A stretch of 64,000 nt of DNA from CAIYRG01 sp964494505 (GCA_964494505.1 CAZBRO010000016.1:45112-109111), one strand, 5' to 3'; shown: positions 1 to 10,095, counted from the first letter of the stretch. Made by a program: numbers and translations. Notes: generated from the sequence alone by a model not told the origin.

Positions 1-263
1 GTGTCGGCCCCGAGCATTCCTGGCTCAAGGAATCGGGCCGCGTGAACTATGTGTCGGTGACGGATCGGGAAGCGCTGGACGCATTCCAACTGACCTGCCG
101 CATGGAGGGCATCATTCCGGCGCTGGAATCCGCTCACGCCATCGCCCATGTGATGCGCATCGCGCCGCAGCTGCCGCGCGAAAAGATCATCGTGCTTGGG
201 CTTTCCGGCCGCGGCGATAAGGATGTGTTCACCGTCGCGAGCGCGTTGGGGCAGAAGCTGTGA
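1..263 (+). CDS. trpB: Tryptophan synthase beta chain, C-terminal end (partial)
   Basis: This is the 3' end of trpB, cut by the left edge; codons read in frame from base 3. The visible 86 residues begin VGPEHSWLKE and continue through the GIIPALESAHA and LSGRGDKD segments, which are conserved at the C-terminus of the PLP-dependent beta subunit. That subunit condenses indole with serine to make tryptophan. The gene stops at 261-263, four bases inside the start of trpA (GTGA overlap), so the alpha and beta subunits of the same enzyme complex are translationally coupled. The GTG at 42 is internal and not a start. Confidence 0.97.
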   Translation, partial: VGPEHSWLKESGRVNYVSVTDREALDAFQLTCRMEGIIPALESAHAIAHVMRIAPQLPREKIIVLGLSGRGDKDVFTVASALGQKL

Positions 264-1102
264 GCCGGATCGGGCCACGCTTTGCCGAACTGCGCGCGCT
301 GAAACGCGCAGGGTTCATTGCGTTCGTCACCGCGGGCGATCCGGATGCGGAGACCTCGTTCGAGATTCTGGAAAAACTGCCGTCTGCCGGCGCCGACATC
401 ATCGAGCTGGGCGTGCCCTTTTCCGATCCCATGGCGGATGGGCCCGCGATCCAGGCGTCGTCCATGCGCGCGCTGAAATCGGGGCAGACGGTCAGGAAGA
501 CGCTCGCGATGGTCGAACGCTTCCGGGCCCGCGACGACGTCACGCCCATCGTGCTGATGGGCTATTACAATCCGATCCATGCGTATGGCGCCGAACATTT
601 CCTGCGCGATGCAGAGCACGCAGGGGTGGATGGCCTCATCATCGTCGATCTGGGGCCGGAGGAGGATTCGTCTCTGCGCGCGCAAGCCGCGAAATGCGGG
701 CTCGACATCGTGCGGCTTGCAACACCGACCACCGACGATGCGCGTCTTCCAACGGTGCTGAATGGAGCCGGCGGATTCCTGTATTACGTTTCCATTGCCG
801 GGGTGACGGGCACCAAGACTTTCACCGCGGCCGACGTGAGCGAAGCCGTGGCCCGTATCCGGCGCGCTTCCGCGCTCCCTTGCGCGGTCGGCTTCGGCAT
901 CAAGACGCCCGAACAGGCGGCCGAAATCGCGGTAATAGCCGACGCCGCCGTGGTGGGCTCCGCGATAGTGACCCGCATCGAGGAAGGCGTGCGCGAGGGC
1001 AAATCGCGCGCGCATATCGTCGAGGACGCGCTCGGGTTTTGCCGGAAGCTCGCGGATGCTGTTCACCATGCGCGCGACGCCGTGCTAGGCTCGCGGCCAT
1101 GA
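260..1102 (+). CDS. trpA: Tryptophan synthase alpha chain
   Basis: This 280-residue protein has the usual TrpA length. It cleaves indole-3-glycerol phosphate to indole and glyceraldehyde 3-phosphate inside the alpha2-beta2 complex. The catalytic acids are visible at E49 (ADIIELGVPFSDP) and D60 (PMADGPAIQ). The phosphate-binding loop GFGIKTPEQA is also present. The start is a GTG overlapping the trpB stop (GTGA). The 3' end overlaps accD by ATGA. The trpB-trpA-accD-folC order is common in Alphaproteobacteria, so one transcript probably serves tryptophan, fatty-acid and folate synthesis. Confidence 0.98.
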   Translation: MSRIGPRFAELRALKRAGFIAFVTAGDPDAETSFEILEKLPSAGADIIELGVPFSDPMADGPAIQASSMRALKSGQTVRKTLAMVERFRARDDVTPIVLMGYYNPIHAYGAEHFLRDAEHAGVDGLIIVDLGPEEDSSLRAQAAKCGLDIVRLATPTTDDARLPTVLNGAGGFLYYVSIAGVTGTKTFTAADVSEAVARIRRASALPCAVGFGIKTPEQAAEIAVIADAAVVGSAIVTRIEEGVREGKSRAHIVEDALGFCRKLADAVHHARDAVLGSRP

Positions 1103-2025
1103 ACTGGATCTCGAATTTCGTCCGCCCACGGATCAAGGGCCTGATGGGCTCGAAGTCGGCGAGCGCGGACAATCTGTGGCGCAAATGCCCCGGCTGCGGC
1201 GAGATGGTGTTCCACCGCGATCTGATCGCGTCCGGGAACGTCTGTCCGCAATGCGGCCATCACATGCGGGTCGGGGCCAAGGAGCGGTTTGCGGCGCTGT
1301 TCGACGAGGGCGCCCATGAGCGCCTGCCAGCGCCGGACGTGCCGCAGGACCCGCTGCGCTTCCGCGACGACAAGCGTTATTCCGACCGGCTCAAGGAATA
1401 TCGCGCGAAGACCGGACAAACCGATGCACTGACGGCGGCGCGCGGGCGCCTCGACGGCGTTCCGGTGATCATCGCAGTGCAGAGCTTCGACTTCATGGGC
1501 GGCTCGCTCGGGCTGGCGACGGGGGCGGCACTTGTTGCCGCCATGCGCACCGCCGTCGCGGAGAAGCGGCCCTTCGTTCTCATCGTGTCCTCAGGCGGGG
1601 CGCGCATGCAGGAGGGAATTCTCTCGCTCATGCAGATGCCGCGCACCACCGCCGGTGTCGACATGCTCAACGAAGCGGGGTTGCCTTATATCGTGGTGCT
1701 GACCGATCCGACCACGGGCGGCGTCTCGGCGTCCTATGCCATGCTTGGCGACGTGCAGATTGCCGAACCCGGCGCGCTGATCGGTTTCTCCGGCCCGCGC
1801 GTGATCGAACAGACCATCCGGGAACGCCTGCCGGACGGCTTTCAGCGCGCCGAATATCTGCTGGAGCACGGCATGCTCGACATGATCGTGCATCGCCGCG
1901 ATCTGAAGGAAACCCTCGCCCGCCTCATCCGCCTGCTGATGAAACAGCCTGCGTCCGTGCGCGGCAACGGACATGGCGGAGAAACCGGCAAGGTTCAGCT
2001 GCAAGACAATCCGCACCAGACATGA
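1099..2025 (+). CDS. accD: Acetyl-CoA carboxylase carboxyltransferase subunit beta
   Basis: AccD of 308 residues. With AccA it transfers the carboxyl group from carboxybiotin-BCCP to acetyl-CoA to form malonyl-CoA, the first committed step of fatty-acid synthesis. The N-terminal zinc ribbon is clear: Cys30, Cys33, Cys49 and Cys52 (CPGC...CPQC). The crotonase-like carboxyltransferase core follows, with SSGGARMQEG and the DPTTGGVSASYAM segment. The frame is open far upstream, but the ATG at 1099 is chosen because it matches the family N-terminus (MNWISNFVRP) and makes a 4-base ATGA overlap with trpA. The gene overlaps folC by 4 bases at its end. Confidence 0.98.
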   Translation: MNWISNFVRPRIKGLMGSKSASADNLWRKCPGCGEMVFHRDLIASGNVCPQCGHHMRVGAKERFAALFDEGAHERLPAPDVPQDPLRFRDDKRYSDRLKEYRAKTGQTDALTAARGRLDGVPVIIAVQSFDFMGGSLGLATGAALVAAMRTAVAEKRPFVLIVSSGGARMQEGILSLMQMPRTTAGVDMLNEAGLPYIVVLTDPTTGGVSASYAMLGDVQIAEPGALIGFSGPRVIEQTIRERLPDGFQRAEYLLEHGMLDMIVHRRDLKETLARLIRLLMKQPASVRGNGHGGETGKVQLQDNPHQT

Positions 2026-3341
2026 GCGTCGGTCATGCGCCGAGCGACGCCGTTCTGGAGCGGCTGCTGTCGCTTCATCCCAAGCGCATCGATCTGGTGC
2101 TCGACCGGATCGAGCGGCTGCTGAAGCGGCTCGGCCATCCGGAAAACAAGCTTCCCCCCGTGATCCATGTCGCCGGCACCAACGGCAAGGGATCGGTGTG
2201 CGCCTATCTGCGAGCGATGCTGGAAGGCTCCGGTTATCGCGTGCATGTCTACACCTCGCCGCATCTTGTGCGCTTCCACGAACGCATTCGCGTCGCGGGT
2301 GCGATCATTTCCGAAGACGAGCTTTCGGACACGCTGGAGGAATGCGAAGTCGCCAACGCCGGCGAGCCCATCACCTTTTTCGAGATCACCACCGCGGCGG
2401 CGTTTCTTGCCTTTTCGCGGCATCCCGCGGATGTGCTGGTGCTGGAAGTGGGGCTCGGCGGCCGCTTCGATGCGACCAATGTGATTCCCGCTCCGCTCGC
2501 CTGCTGCATCACACCCATCGGGCTCGACCACCAGGATTTCCTCGGCGATTCGCTGGCCACTATCGCCACCGAAAAGGCGGGCATCATAAAATCCGGTGTG
2601 CACACGATCCTGGGTCCGCAGGACGAAGCGGCGAAAGCCGTGCTGATCCGCCGCGCCGATCAACTGGGTGCGCCGCTCTATGTCTATGGCGAGGATTACC
2701 TTGCCTTCGAGGAGCACGGCCGCCTGGTTTATCAGGATACGGACGGTTTGCTCGATCTGCCGCTGCCCAGGCTCGTGGGGCGGCACCAGATCGCGAATGC
2801 GGCGATTGCGATTGCCGCGCTGCGCCGCATCGGCGGGCGCTGGCCGCGCGAAAAGGGCATCGAATGGGGACTGAAGAACGTCGAATGGCCGGCGCGGCTG
2901 CAGCGGCTGCATAAAGGGCCGCTGATCGACGCGGCGCCAAAGGGTGCAGAGGTTTGGCTCGACGGCGGACACAACCCGCACGGGGGTGCCGCGATTGCGC
3001 AGAGCATGGCCGATCTGGAGGAGCGCGCGCCGAAGCCGCTCTACCTCATCGCCGGCATGCTGCGGACGAAGGATGCCACCGGCTATTTCCTCCCGTTTCG
3101 GGGGCTCGCCAAGCACGTGACCACGGTTGCCATTCCCGGCGAGGCGGCAAGTCTCGGCGCCGGCGCGCTCTACGACGCGGTGCGCGAGGCGGGTCTCGAA
3201 GCCTCGCCCGCCGACGATCTCACCGACGCGATGATGCAGGTGTCCGCCTGGTCGCGCGCCCGCGAGGAGGAGGGGAGCCCCCGCATCCTCATCTGCGGCT
3301 CGCTTTATCTGGCGGGAAAGGTTCTCAGAGAGAACTCGTGA
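2022..3341 (+). CDS. folC: Bifunctional dihydrofolate/folylpolyglutamate synthase
   Basis: FolC, 439 residues. It adds glutamate to dihydropteroate to make dihydrofolate and then extends folate polyglutamate tails, using ATP. The Mur-ligase-type P-loop GTNGKGS lies at residues 52-58, followed by YTSPHLVRFHERI, the FEITTAAAF helix and VGLGGRFDATN. The C-terminal domain has the LDGGHNPHG ligase motif. The start codon overlaps the accD stop (ATGA), which indicates translational coupling. It is the last plus-strand gene here; trxA converges from the other strand three bases downstream, with no visible hairpin between the two. Confidence 0.97.
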   Translation: MSVGHAPSDAVLERLLSLHPKRIDLVLDRIERLLKRLGHPENKLPPVIHVAGTNGKGSVCAYLRAMLEGSGYRVHVYTSPHLVRFHERIRVAGAIISEDELSDTLEECEVANAGEPITFFEITTAAAFLAFSRHPADVLVLEVGLGGRFDATNVIPAPLACCITPIGLDHQDFLGDSLATIATEKAGIIKSGVHTILGPQDEAAKAVLIRRADQLGAPLYVYGEDYLAFEEHGRLVYQDTDGLLDLPLPRLVGRHQIANAAIAIAALRRIGGRWPREKGIEWGLKNVEWPARLQRLHKGPLIDAAPKGAEVWLDGGHNPHGGAAIAQSMADLEERAPKPLYLIAGMLRTKDATGYFLPFRGLAKHVTTVAIPGEAASLGAGALYDAVREAGLEASPADDLTDAMMQVSAWSRAREEEGSPRILICGSLYLAGKVLRENS

Positions 3342-3344
3342 CCG

Positions 3345-3662
3345 TCAGATCGACGCGTCGATCCATTCCTTGATCTTGGTCTTGGGCAGTGCGCCGACCT
3401 TGGTCGCGGCCACCTGTCCATGCTGAAAAATCATCAGCGTCGGAATCCCGCGCACGCCATATTTCGTCGGAACTTGCGGGTTCTCGTCGATGTTGATCTT
3501 CGCGACCGTCACCTTGCCGTCATATTCGTTGGCGAGTTCTTCCAGCGCCGGCGCAATCGACCGGCATGGCCCGCACCATTCCGCCCAGAAATCCACCACG
3601 ACCGGCGTTTTGGAATCGAGCACGTCGGACTGAAAGCTTTGGTCGGTGACTTTGATGGGCAT
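3345..3662 (-). CDS. trxA: Thioredoxin
   Basis: Classical thioredoxin of 105 residues, a cytoplasmic disulfide reductant. The active site WCGPC spans residues 29-33 (Cys30, Cys33), and the cis-proline loop GIPTLMIF follows. The frame is open further upstream, but the ATG at 3662 is chosen because it gives the normal thioredoxin N-terminus (MPIKVTDQSF) and has a GAGG ribosome-binding sequence six bases before it. It follows addA by 74 bases on the same strand. This addA-trxA adjacency is a conserved alphaproteobacterial arrangement. Confidence 0.97.
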   Translation of the reverse strand: MPIKVTDQSFQSDVLDSKTPVVVDFWAEWCGPCRSIAPALEELANEYDGKVTVAKINIDENPQVPTKYGVRGIPTLMIFQHGQVAATKVGALPKTKIKEWIDASI

Positions 3663-3736
3663 GGAATCCTCACAAGGGGAGCGAACATGAATGTAGGAAC
3701 GCGAGACTGGAGGGTCAAGGCAGGTGCGTCCGACGC

Positions 3737-6700
3737 TCAGATGGCAGGTGAATCGGCGGAAATCCGTGCGATTTCGGCATCCAGAAGTTCCGGTGGCAGC
3801 GGCATCAGCCTGGCGCCGTCGGTCCAGATCAGCGCGCAATCGATTCGCTTCCCGGAATAGATTTTGGCGAGCGCCGCGCGATAGAGCGCCATCTGAGCGA
3901 TGTAGAGACGGGGCGTGCTCAAAGCATCGGCGGGCGGGGGGCGGTTGGTCTTGAAATCGGCGATCAGCAGGGCGTCGGCGGTGACCGCAAGCCGGTCGAT
4001 CTGGCCGCTGATCCGCGCATGCCCGAGTTCCGGCAGTTCGGCGGCAAGCGCCACTTCCGAGCGGCTTCCCGGCGCGAAAAGTGCCGCGAACGCCGAATCG
4101 TTCAGGACCGCGTTCGTCTCCGCGATAAGGAGCGCGGCTTCATCGGCCGAAAGCCCCTGTCTCCTGAGATAAGCCGAGGCTGCCGCGTCTCGCTCCGATG
4201 GCGCGATATCGGGAAGGCGCGCCAGCAAGGCGTGAATCAGCAGCCCACGCCGGAAGCGCCTTCCCTGATCGCCGAGCGGTGAAGTCGCCGGCATCTCGTC
4301 CAGCCCCACCGCTTCGGAAGGACGCAAGACACGGGATGCCGGTTCGGCCATGGCAGCGCGTGCGAAATAGCCGGGGAGTACGGTCGCGGTGGCCGCGAGC
4401 CGGTCTTCGCCGGCTGCACCCACCGACAAGGGTGCGCCCGCCGCGATAACCGCCTGTCCGTCGATCGTTTCCTGGCGCCCGATGCGCAGGCCGGCGTCCC
4501 GCAGATGTTCGTACCAGGCCGTCGCCTGCGTGTTGTTGCGGGTCTGGTAGCCGCACACGACGAGGAATTCCCGCGCCCGCGTTGCGGCCACATAAAGCAG
4601 GCGGCGGTATTCGCGCTGCTCGCGCGCCTGCGCGGTGCTCTTGGCACGGCGGACGGGCTCGGTGTCCAGCGCCTTCGGCACGCCGTAGAACACGCTATCA
4701 TCCGTATAAAGAAGAGGTTCCTTCCGTTCCTGATCGGGCGGCTGCACGGTGTCGGGCAATATGACGATGTCCGCTTCCAGGCCTTTGGCCCCGTGGACGG
4801 TCATCACGCGTACCGCGCCGCCCTTCTGTTCCATGTCGCGCTTGACCTCGGAGGCGCCTTTTTGGAACCAGTCGAGGAAGCTTTCGAGCGAGGGCGGATG
4901 CGCGCTTTCGTGGGCAAGCGCCAGCGCCAGGAATTCGTCGATGGCGTCGGCCCCTTCGGCCCCCAGCCGCGCGACCAATTTTTTGCGCAGGCCCTGGCCG
5001 AGCGCGCGGGCATAGAATTCGAACGGCGGCAGATAATCGGCTTTGGCGAGCAAATCCGAAAGCAACGAATGGGCGTGCGCGAACGAGGGCCGTTCGTCTT
5101 TGCGTGCGCGCAGTTCGTCCCACAGCCGTCCCGTGCGCGGGTGCGCAAGATCGAACAGGTCGTCCTCCGACAAACCAACAAGCGGCGATTTCAAAAGGGC
5201 GGCCAGATTCAGCTCGTCTTCGGGCAGCAGTGCAAAGCGGCCCAGCGCCACCAGATCGGCAATCGCGATCTGCTCCATCAGCACCATGCGGTCCGCGCCC
5301 GCGACCGGCACGCCTTTGTCGATCAGTTGGCGGATCATCTCTTCGGCGAACGCGTTGCGGCGGCGCACCAGGATCATGATGTCGCCGGCGGTTAGTGGGG
5401 CGGCGGCTCCGGGCAACGTCACGCCATCGCGAATCCATTGGGCGATACGCGCCGCGATTCGCGCGGCCAGTTGAACCTGAGCGCTGTTGGGCGAGAACGC
5501 ATCCACCGGCCGGTTCCACAGGTCCGGGTCATCCACCTTGGGCGCAGGGACCAGCGGCCAGATTTCGACGCGGCCGATTTCCGCGCGGTGCGGATCGTGA
5601 TGAATCGCATCGCCCGATGAGGTAAGCCCGTCCCGCGCTGCATCGACCGCAAACAGTGCATCGACGAACTCCAGCACCTGCCGCGCGCTTCGCCGAGAGA
5701 CAGGGGGCCGCAGATCGGCGAAGGCAAGCCCCGCGCCTTCGGCAAGCGCCTTGAAGTGCCCGCGATGGCGGCCGAACTCGGCCGGGTCCGCACCTTGGAA
5801 ACTGAAGATGGATTGCTTCTCGTCGCCGACCGCGAACAGCGTGCGCGGATGCGAATCGTCGTGCGTGCCTTTGCCGGCAAAGAATTCCTTGGCCAGCTTT
5901 CCGATGATCTTCCATTGTTCGGGGCTGGTGTCCTGCGCTTCGTCGACCAGGATGTGCGCGAGCCCATTGTCGAGTTTGAAGAGCACCCAGGACGCGGCAT
6001 CGCGGCCCTCGAGCAGCGCGAGTGTTGCGCGGATCAGGTCGTCGTAATCGAGCGCCGCGCGATCGCGCTTCAGCGCATCGTAGCGTTCGATGACCGCGCC
6101 CGCGACATGGACGATTGCCTCGGTCAGTGCCGCGGTTGCGGCCGCTTTGCGCCGTTCCTCCATGACAAGCAGGCGCTCACAGAGCGAATCCAAGTAGGTG
6201 AGCGATCCGGGCTGAGCCTTCTCCGCCGCCTTGGTGAGAAGTTGCTTTCGCCGTTCCCCGGTGGCCGTCAGAAGCACATCCCTCAGACGCTCGCATCCCG
6301 CCTCATCCGTCGCCGCATCGAGAAAATCCGCGATGCCGCGTGAGAGCTTCCCGTCTATACCGTCGCGGCCCGAGAGCCCTTGCACAATGCCCTCGAGCTT
6401 CAGCTTCTCCTTCTTCAACTCCAAACAGAAGCGCGAGAGGATGGCCGCCTCGTCTTCCCCTTCAGCAACACCGAGTAGCGCGCGAACATGCCGGAGCAAA
6501 TTGGCTTCGCCATGATGGTCGTCGAGCAGGTTGCGCAGCTTTCCGCTGTCGGCCATTGCGGAGTCCAGGATTTCCGCAAAGCGCATGTCGCTCGCGCGCG
6601 TGGCGATCAATCCGATCGCCTTGGAAAGCCGCGCATCGCCATGGGCCGCGCGCTCCAGAATGCGATTACGCGATTCCGCCATCAGTTCGGCGGCGCTGCG

Positions 6701-7129
6701 TTCGTCGAGCACCGCGAAACGCGCCGGAATGCCTGCCTCCACCGGAAAACGCGCAAGCACATGCTGGCAGAAGGAATGGATGGTCTGAATTTTCAGCCCG
6801 CCAGGCGTTTCCAGCGCCTGCGCGAACAGCGTGCGGGAATGGCGCAGGGTCTTCGGGCTTGGCAACGTGGCGCCGATTTCCGCCAGTTTCTCCGTCAGTG
6901 CAGCGTCCGGGAGCAGCGCCCACTCGCCCAGGCGCGCGAACAGGCGGCTCGCCATCTCGGAGGCGGCCGCTTTCGTGTAGGTGAGGCAAAGAATGCGCGA
7001 CGGGTCGGCGCCTGCGAGCAGCAGCCGCGTCACGCGGTTTGCCAGCAGATGCGTCTTGCCGGCGCCCGCATTGGCCGAGACCCAGGCCGAGGCGGTGGGA
7101 TCGGTCGCGGCGTGGAGGGGCTCGTTCAT
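3737..7129 (-). CDS. addA: AddA, helicase-nuclease subunit of the AddAB double-strand-break repair complex
   Basis: A UvrD/Rep-type ATP-dependent helicase fused to a RecB-like nuclease, about 1130 residues. AddAB processes double-strand ends for RecA loading. Walker A (ANAGAGKTH) is at residues 19-27. Later helicase motifs include VDEAQDTSPEQW (motif II), AVGDEKQSIFSFQGA (motif III) and MTVHGAKGLEADIV (motif V). The C-terminal nuclease motif IADFKTNRPP follows ISGQIDRLAV. The ATG at 7129 is chosen because it overlaps the addB stop (ATGA) and has a GGAGGAGGA run just upstream inside the last addB codons. That indicates tight coupling of the two subunits. Confidence 0.97.
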   Translation of the reverse strand: MNEPLHAATDPTASAWVSANAGAGKTHLLANRVTRLLLAGADPSRILCLTYTKAAASEMASRLFARLGEWALLPDAALTEKLAEIGATLPSPKTLRHSRTLFAQALETPGGLKIQTIHSFCQHVLARFPVEAGIPARFAVLDERSAAELMAESRNRILERAAHGDARLSKAIGLIATRASDMRFAEILDSAMADSGKLRNLLDDHHGEANLLRHVRALLGVAEGEDEAAILSRFCLELKKEKLKLEGIVQGLSGRDGIDGKLSRGIADFLDAATDEAGCERLRDVLLTATGERRKQLLTKAAEKAQPGSLTYLDSLCERLLVMEERRKAAATAALTEAIVHVAGAVIERYDALKRDRAALDYDDLIRATLALLEGRDAASWVLFKLDNGLAHILVDEAQDTSPEQWKIIGKLAKEFFAGKGTHDDSHPRTLFAVGDEKQSIFSFQGADPAEFGRHRGHFKALAEGAGLAFADLRPPVSRRSARQVLEFVDALFAVDAARDGLTSSGDAIHHDPHRAEIGRVEIWPLVPAPKVDDPDLWNRPVDAFSPNSAQVQLAARIAARIAQWIRDGVTLPGAAAPLTAGDIMILVRRRNAFAEEMIRQLIDKGVPVAGADRMVLMEQIAIADLVALGRFALLPEDELNLAALLKSPLVGLSEDDLFDLAHPRTGRLWDELRARKDERPSFAHAHSLLSDLLAKADYLPPFEFYARALGQGLRKKLVARLGAEGADAIDEFLALALAHESAHPPSLESFLDWFQKGASEVKRDMEQKGGAVRVMTVHGAKGLEADIVILPDTVQPPDQERKEPLLYTDDSVFYGVPKALDTEPVRRAKSTAQAREQREYRRLLYVAATRAREFLVVCGYQTRNNTQATAWYEHLRDAGLRIGRQETIDGQAVIAAGAPLSVGAAGEDRLAATATVLPGYFARAAMAEPASRVLRPSEAVGLDEMPATSPLGDQGRRFRRGLLIHALLARLPDIAPSERDAAASAYLRRQGLSADEAALLIAETNAVLNDSAFAALFAPGSRSEVALAAELPELGHARISGQIDRLAVTADALLIADFKTNRPPPADALSTPRLYIAQMALYRAALAKIYSGKRIDCALIWTDGARLMPLPPELLDAEIARISADSPAI

Positions 7130-10095
7130 TCCTCCTCCTCCCGTTCCAGCAGCCATTCGCGCACCCGCGCCAAATGATCGTAGTCGCCCACATCGCTGGC
7201 GCGGAAGGGTTTCACGCGCGGGATATAGGGCACGCTTGCGTCGTCGAACATGCGAACGCGCCCGGCAAGGTCGCGCCAGGCTTTTTCGGCGAGCGCATTG
7301 ACGTCGTCGAGTCTGGCGATCATCGCTTCGCCCGCCGGTTCGCCGCCCGACAGCTTGACGTGGATCAGTTCGCGAATGGAGAGGGCGTGGTGCCCGGTGA
7401 AGCCGCCGTGCAGCAGCATCGCGGCCTCCAGCGGAAGCTGTGGTGAAACCAGCGTTTGGATCTGCTTTCCGCTAGGCACGCTCCCGGTCTTGTAATCGAG
7501 GACCGAGGCCGAACCATCGGCGAAGAAATCGATGCGGTCGGCGCGCCCGCGCAGCGTGAACGGAGCGCCGCCGGGATTTTCGTTCGGGATTTCGATTGTT
7601 CCCTTGGCTTCGACCAGACTCCGCGCGACCTGCACGCGCCGCTCCGCCTGATAGGCCAGGAACCAGCGCGCGGCGCGCTCGAAGCGGGGAAGCCAGAGGG
7701 CGCAGATGGCAGCCGTCGCGCCTTTCTCGACGAATGCCTCCTGCCCAATGCGAATGAGGTGGTCGAGCGCATCCTCCGGCAACGCGCCGGGGAAGGCGTT
7801 GAGAAATTGTTCCAGCGCGGCATGAACGGCGATGCCGCGTTCGCGCGGTCCGGGTTCGGAATCCAGCGGATCCAGCGGTTTCAGGCGCAGCACGTGCTTG
7901 GCATAAATCGCATAGGGATCGCGCAGCCAGGTTTCGATTTCGGTGATCGAAAGGCCGCGCGGCCGCGCGGCCCGGGGCGGGCAGGGGGCGGGGCGGGGAG
8001 CGCGCGGATCGCGGCCTTGGTCCAACAGCCTCGACCAGCGGAGCAGATCGTCGCGGGCGGCAAGCGGGGCTTCCGCGCCCAATCCCTTCGCCAATTGCTT
8101 GATGCGCAGGAGCCAGCGCGAAGCGACGGTTGGCGCGCCGTTCTCTTTCAGGCTGCGCGTAACCAGAACCTCGCGCGCGGCGGCAAGCGTGGCGAAATCA
8201 TGCGCCGCGAGACCGGTGCGCCGTTCCGGCGCTTCCAGCCCGAGCTTCTCGCGCATCGGCCGCGACAGCCAGGGATCGGTCGCCGATTCCGCCGGCCATT
8301 GTCCCTCGTTCAGCCCGCCCAGAACGACGAGATCGAAATCCAGAAGCCGCGCTTCCAGCGGCCCAAGGATCGCGAGCCGTGGGTGCAAATTGTACAGCGG
8401 CCTGGCCGCCCGGGCTTCTGCCAGCGCGCGGAACGCATCGGCGTAATGGGAAGCAGGGGCGAGCGGAATGTTCGTGCCGTCGCGTTGCAGGGCGGCCAAG
8501 AGATCGGCGGCAGCTTCGCCTGCGGTCCCGCGCCATAGCGTGTTTGCGCCCTTTTCCGCGTCCGTGGCGGCCAGCGCTTCGGCGGCCTCTGCATGTGCCT
8601 GGGCAAGCTCGGCGAGGGTTGTATCCTTCGCCGCCAGAGCGTCGGCGAAAGGCCGAAGCCTTCTGGCAAGCCGTGTGAACCAATCCTGGAGCGCGAAGGG
8701 GGCGGGCTTCTTCTTCAGCCGCGCCGTGATTCCGTCGAGCCCAGGTTCCGGACGCAGGCCCCTGAGCACCGCCAATTCCAGTGCGCGCACGGAACGGCGG
8801 AAATCGCTCGTCTCTTCGCCGCCCGAGGCGAGCGGATGTTTGAGCAAAGCCAGCAGCGCCACCGGCGCAAAACGATCCGCCGCAGCGCGCGCGAGAAGCG
8901 ACAGGAACGCGCCCGGCGGCGTACGCGATAAGGGTGTGCCCGCGGAATCGTCGATGATCACGTTCCAGCGCGTAAGTTCGGCAGCGACGCGGCGCGCCAG
9001 GCCACGGTCGGGCGTGATCAGCGCGGCCGTCTTGTCTTTCGTCTCGAGTGCCTCGCGCAGCGCACAGGCGATGACAAGCGCTTCCTCACGTGGGGTCTGC
9101 GCCTCGATCAGCGCGAAATTGCCGAGACCCGAGGCCAGGCTCCCCGGGTTTTCGACGAGGTCACGCCACCCATCCGTGGCGGGCGGTGGACGCAACGCTT
9201 CGCTGAGGAAGCGCACGCGGTCCACGCGGGCGCCATGGCCGGCTGGCAACGGCGACCACAGGGTCACATCTTCCCGCTCCACGCCGATCAGTGTGAGCAA
9301 TTGCCGCAAGCCGAACTGCGCGTGATCGGGACCAAGCTCCGCCCAGCTCGCCGCGTCGAGATCGGTGTCCAAACCCGGCAACACGACCGCGCCACCCGGC
9401 AATCGCGCAATCGCTTTCAACAATTCGGCGGTTGCCGGAATGGAGCCGGTCGACCCGGCCGCGGTTACGGGCGCTTCCGGCGGATGGGCTGCAAGTGTGG
9501 CGGCGAGCGCACGGAGCTTCGCGTCGCGGTGCGCGGAAGGTTCGGCGGCACCTTCGGCGGCGAGCAACGCCGGCCATTCCCGCGCGATGATGTCGAGAAA
9601 CGCCACCACTTCGCCCCAATGCGCGGCCCATTGATCGGGCGCGAGCGTTTTCAGCCGGCCAAGATCGGCCCCTTGCGTGACCGCTTCGTCGAGAAAGCGG
9701 GTAAGCTCGCCTGCGTGCGCCAGGCTTTGCGCGAACGGCAGGGCACCGCGCCGGGCTTGCTCCCAGCGCTGCACCAGAACGGCCAGCAGCAACCGGCGCC
9801 GCAGGGGGGCGATGGGCGGAACGGACGCAATATCGTCGGTAGACGGATCGAACAGGTCGCTCTCGTCCTCTACGTCGCCCAGCGCGCGGATTTGAGGCAA
9901 CAGCACCGCCCCGCCAAGCGCGGCCGCGAAACAATCCCGAAGCGCGCGGGCCGCGCGCCGGGTGGGCACGAAGACAAGCGCTTCGGCGAGCTTCAGGGGA
10001 TCGGAACCGGTGCGTTGGATCACGCCCGCGGCAAGCGCGCGTGCGAACGGGAGGCCTGCGGGGATGGTGAAGATGTGCGGGCCCGTCCGAGCCAT
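7126..10095 (-). CDS. addB: AddB, second helicase-like/nuclease subunit of AddAB
   Basis: AddB of 989 residues, partner of AddA. The N-terminal half resembles an inactivated helicase: FVPTRRAARALRDCF is conserved but a canonical GKT P-loop is not evident. The C-terminus carries the RecB-family nuclease domain, with GIAVHAALEQFL and the metal-binding LRGRADRIDFFADG and VLDYKTGSVPSG segments. The ATG at 10095 (MARTGPHIF) is chosen because it overlaps the murU stop by one base (TGATG); the open frame upstream of it is noncoding read-through. The addB-addA order is standard in Alphaproteobacteria. Confidence 0.95.
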   Translation of the reverse strand: MARTGPHIFTIPAGLPFARALAAGVIQRTGSDPLKLAEALVFVPTRRAARALRDCFAAALGGAVLLPQIRALGDVEDESDLFDPSTDDIASVPPIAPLRRRLLLAVLVQRWEQARRGALPFAQSLAHAGELTRFLDEAVTQGADLGRLKTLAPDQWAAHWGEVVAFLDIIAREWPALLAAEGAAEPSAHRDAKLRALAATLAAHPPEAPVTAAGSTGSIPATAELLKAIARLPGGAVVLPGLDTDLDAASWAELGPDHAQFGLRQLLTLIGVEREDVTLWSPLPAGHGARVDRVRFLSEALRPPPATDGWRDLVENPGSLASGLGNFALIEAQTPREEALVIACALREALETKDKTAALITPDRGLARRVAAELTRWNVIIDDSAGTPLSRTPPGAFLSLLARAAADRFAPVALLALLKHPLASGGEETSDFRRSVRALELAVLRGLRPEPGLDGITARLKKKPAPFALQDWFTRLARRLRPFADALAAKDTTLAELAQAHAEAAEALAATDAEKGANTLWRGTAGEAAADLLAALQRDGTNIPLAPASHYADAFRALAEARAARPLYNLHPRLAILGPLEARLLDFDLVVLGGLNEGQWPAESATDPWLSRPMREKLGLEAPERRTGLAAHDFATLAAAREVLVTRSLKENGAPTVASRWLLRIKQLAKGLGAEAPLAARDDLLRWSRLLDQGRDPRAPRPAPCPPRAARPRGLSITEIETWLRDPYAIYAKHVLRLKPLDPLDSEPGPRERGIAVHAALEQFLNAFPGALPEDALDHLIRIGQEAFVEKGATAAICALWLPRFERAARWFLAYQAERRVQVARSLVEAKGTIEIPNENPGGAPFTLRGRADRIDFFADGSASVLDYKTGSVPSGKQIQTLVSPQLPLEAAMLLHGGFTGHHALSIRELIHVKLSGGEPAGEAMIARLDDVNALAEKAWRDLAGRVRMFDDASVPYIPRVKPFRASDVGDYDHLARVREWLLEREEEE

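Noticed and set aside
1995..3116. Long open frame on the minus strand opposite folC
   Set aside because: It lies entirely within folC, whose motifs are complete. High GC content keeps antisense frames open; the translation is Arg/His/Gly-rich with no family pattern.
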